Below are positions 5,490-7,236 of a stretch of 7,236 bases of DNA, piece by piece (position 1 is the first letter of the stretch; each line of letters starts with the position of its first letter). The DNA comes from an uncultured Eubacteriaceae bacterium (GTDB lineage: Bacteria; Bacillota; Clostridia; Eubacteriales; Eubacteriaceae), in assembly GCA_947630385.1 (NCBI GenBank), contig CANRHG010000099.1, forward strand, positions 1 through 7,236. Direction: 5' to 3'. A program made the position numbers and the translations under genes. The notes beneath the pieces are model-generated. The model worked only from the letters and a program-made list of their open reading frames with translations, was not told where the DNA came from and did no database searches.

Positions 5490-6273
5490 AGTAAAAGCCG
5501 TCTTTTGCGACATCGACGGGACCCTGCTCGGTCCCGGAAAAAAAATCTCTAAAGGGGTCATAGATAGCGTAAAAAAGCTTGATATCCCGTTTATCCTCAT
5601 CTCGGGCCGTCTTCCCGACGGGGTCCGGCCGAGTAATAAGATCTTAGGGGTAGAAGATACTTTCGTAAGTTTCGGTGGCGGGATCGTCGTTAAAGACGGC
5701 GAGATGATCTACAAAAACGGTCTTGACAAAGCTACGGCGCTATCCGTCGAAGAATTTGCCGAGGGTTCGGGCTGCGCGATGAACTTTTATATCGACGGGG
5801 TCTGGTACGTCACCGATAAAGACCACCCGATGCAGGTCGAAGAGATCAAAACGATCGGGCTCGATCCGGGACTTTCCTCGGTAAGTAAAGCCAAAGAGAC
5901 GGATATAATCAACAAGATCATGTTTTGCGGCTATCCCGAAGAGATTCTTGTGCTCGAAGAAAAACTTAAGAAAGAATTTACCGGTCTTAAGATCGTACGC
6001 TCGGCGGATACGCTCCTAGAAGTCATGCCGGAAAGCAACAGCAAGGCGTACGGCCTAAAGCTTATCTGTGAGTCCCTCGGGATCGGTCTAAATGAGGCCG
6101 CGGCGATCGGAGATAATTTTAACGATCTAGATATGTTACAAGCGGTCGGGTATCCCTTTATAATGGGAAACGCGCCGCAGGAGTTAAAAGATTACGGCTA
6201 TGAAGTAGTGGCTTCCAATCTTGAAGATGGTGTAAGTGAAGCCTTAGAGAAAATAGAGGAGGAACCTTTATGA
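5479..6273 (+). CDS. HAD-superfamily phosphatase, Cof type (class IIB)
   Basis: A 264-residue phosphatase using an aspartyl-phosphate intermediate. Motif I is DIDGT (11-15; nucleophile D11, acid/base D13), motif II S42 in LISGR, motif III K189 in SKAYGL, and motif IV GDNFNDLDML (211-220; D212 and D216 bind Mg2+). The family ending, NAPQELK (231-237) and SNLEDGV (246-252), is present. The cap between residues 80 and 185 is the C2B type. Relatives dephosphorylate sugar phosphates, pyridoxal phosphate or flavin precursors, with broad specificity. Because the operon makes phosphoserine and lacks a classic SerB, this enzyme might supply that step, but SerB proteins belong to a different HAD class, so this is inference. 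It overlaps DUF1015 by 11 bases. AAGGAG (5459-5464) is 14 bases upstream, rather far. Confidence 0.94.
   Translation: MSSKVKAVFCDIDGTLLGPGKKISKGVIDSVKKLDIPFILISGRLPDGVRPSNKILGVEDTFVSFGGGIVVKDGEMIYKNGLDKATALSVEEFAEGSGCAMNFYIDGVWYVTDKDHPMQVEEIKTIGLDPGLSSVSKAKETDIINKIMFCGYPEEILVLEEKLKKEFTGLKIVRSADTLLEVMPESNSKAYGLKLICESLGIGLNEAAAIGDNFNDLDMLQAVGYPFIMGNAPQELKDYGYEVVASNLEDGVSEALEKIEEEPL
6256..6262 (+). promoter_or_regulatory. Strong ribosome binding site inside the HAD gene
   Basis: GAGGAGG lies seven bases before the ATG at 6270 and fixes the response-regulator start. It is the best ribosome binding site within the operon after serC, so the regulator may be translated efficiently and partly independently of coupling. 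Confidence 0.75.
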
Positions 6274-6962
6274 GACTTTTGCTTGCCGAAGACGAAGTCG
6301 AATTATCCAGAGCCTTATGCGTTATCTTTAAACACAACAACTACTCGGTAGACGCCGTCTACAACGGCAAAGACGCGATGGACTACGCTCTGGAAAACGA
6401 TTACGACGGGATCATCTTAGACGTGATGATGCCGGAAAAAAGCGGTCTGGAGGTTTTAAAGGAGCTGCGTGAGATGGGGATCAATACCCCGATCATCATG
6501 CTCACGGCCAAAGGCGAGACCGAAGATAAGATCGAGGGCCTAGATCTGGGCGCGGACGATTACCTGTCTAAGCCCTTTGATACGGGCGAGCTGTTAGCGA
6601 GGATCCGCTCGATCACCCGAAGAAAGAGCGAGTTTAAGCCAAACATCCTTTCGGTCGGAAACATAAGCCTTAATAAAGTTAACAGCGAACTCACGACCGA
6701 CACGGAGACCGTACGGCTTACGAACAAAGAGTTCCAGATGCTCGAGATGCTAATGCTAAATCCCAACGTTCTGATCCCGACGGAGCTGTTCTTGGAGAAG
6801 ATCTGGGGGCTCGATACGGAAAGCGAGATCAACGTCGTGTGGACCTACATCTCGACCTTACGTAAGAAACTGGCCAAAGTCGGGGCCAACCTTCACATCC
6901 AGGCCTCTAGGGGTGCCGGGTATACTTTAGTCGGTAAAGACGGCGTAGAAATAGGCGACTGA
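6270..6962 (+). CDS. OmpR/PhoB-family response regulator
   Basis: A 230-residue two-component transcription factor. The receiver domain (1-118) shows the acidic pocket E7-D8, phosphoacceptor D51 in LDVMMP, T79 in MLTA, and K101 in LSKPF, so the phosphorylation machinery is complete. The winged-helix DNA-binding domain (about 127-222) shows LTNKEFQMLEML (150-161), the recognition-helix region VVWTYISTLRKKL (189-201) and the wing SRGAGYTL (213-220). It should act as a cytosolic DNA-binding dimer, activated by the kinase encoded next. Target genes cannot be read from the sequence. It overlaps the HAD gene by ATGA and the kinase gene by one base (TGATG). No separate promoter was recognised in front of it. 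Confidence 0.96.
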   Translation: MRLLLAEDEVELSRALCVIFKHNNYSVDAVYNGKDAMDYALENDYDGIILDVMMPEKSGLEVLKELREMGINTPIIMLTAKGETEDKIEGLDLGADDYLSKPFDTGELLARIRSITRRKSEFKPNILSVGNISLNKVNSELTTDTETVRLTNKEFQMLEMLMLNPNVLIPTELFLEKIWGLDTESEINVVWTYISTLRKKLAKVGANLHIQASRGAGYTLVGKDGVEIGD

Positions 6963-7236
6963 TGTTTCAGGACCTTCGAAAACGCTTTATTTTAACGGCA
7001 ATGTTGTCGGTCGCGATCGTCTTAGCCGCGATTTTAACCTTCATCGACGTGTTGTACGGCCTGTCCCAAAACTCGTCGGCCGATCAGGTCCTCAAGTTTT
7101 TGGCCGCCAATAACGGGCGTTTTCCGGAAAACAGCTACGATAACCCGTTTTCGGAAGAAACGCCGTACAGTACCCGTTTTTTTACGGTCAATATCAACAA
7201 CAAAGACGGGGTGGTCTCGATCAATATGGGCCACGT
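6962..7236 (+). CDS. Sensor histidine kinase, N-terminal part (runs off the window)
   Basis: The first 91 codons of a membrane protein whose ATG overlaps the response-regulator stop (TGATG). Residues 1-8 are basic (MFQDLRKR). Residues 9-33 form one hydrophobic membrane segment, a signal anchor. Residues 34-91 would be extracellular, with Asn and Ser-rich stretches and TPYSTRFFTV (67-76) followed by VVSINMGH (84-91). The latter resembles the sensor region of clostridial kinases whose partner is an OmpR-type regulator. The second membrane helix, HAMP, HisKA and ATPase domains would follow beyond the window, so kinase identity rests on position and N-terminal architecture. No clear ribosome binding site is seen, which fits coupling to the regulator. 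The ligand is unknown. Confidence 0.82.
   Translation, partial: MFQDLRKRFILTAMLSVAIVLAAILTFIDVLYGLSQNSSADQVLKFLAANNGRFPENSYDNPFSEETPYSTRFFTVNINNKDGVVSINMGH

Noticed and set aside
1..7236. CRISPR arrays, tRNA or rRNA genes, insertion-sequence ends
   Set aside because: No regularly spaced repeats, cloverleaf or rRNA-like stretches, or transposase-flanking inverted repeats were seen beyond the intron end.

Overview
The window looks like chromosomal DNA from a low-to-moderate-GC Firmicute (Bacillota), most likely an anaerobic Clostridia-type lineage. This rests on strong AGGAGG-type ribosome binding sites, sigma-A promoters, the serC-serA-DUF1015 gene order common in clostridia, an AdhR/YraB-like MerR regulator and a bacterial group II intron end. 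The assignment is inferred from gene content; no species can be named.

Region 1 (about 1-72) is the last part of a group II intron: the 3' part of domain V, and a complete domain VI with a bulged branch-point A seven bases before a terminal AT. The rest of the intron lies outside the window. Region 2 (about 73-1173) is a two-gene unit. A previously easy-to-miss 55-residue charged small protein (174-341) overlaps by ATGA a metallo-beta-lactamase-fold hydrolase of the COG1237 type (338-1129). The unit closes with an intrinsic terminator.

Region 3 (1155-1955) is a divergent pair: a MerR-family regulator on the minus strand and a carboxymuconolactone-decarboxylase-family protein on the plus strand. 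Between them is a compact promoter region with the 19-bp -35/-10 spacer and spacer palindrome typical of MerR-activated promoters.

Region 4 (about 2010-7236, running off the end) is one long plus-strand operon behind a near-consensus promoter (TTGAAT-17-TATAAT): serC, serA, a DUF1015 protein, a Cof-type HAD phosphatase, an OmpR-family response regulator and the start of its sensor histidine kinase. Every junction overlaps (26, 1, 11, 4 and 1 bases), so the genes are probably cotranscribed and translationally coupled. SerA and SerC turn 3-phosphoglycerate into phosphoserine. No canonical SerB phosphatase is present, so the DUF1015 protein and the HAD enzyme are the obvious candidates for the missing step or a linked reaction. 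A two-component system at the tail of a serine operon is the least expected part of the layout.
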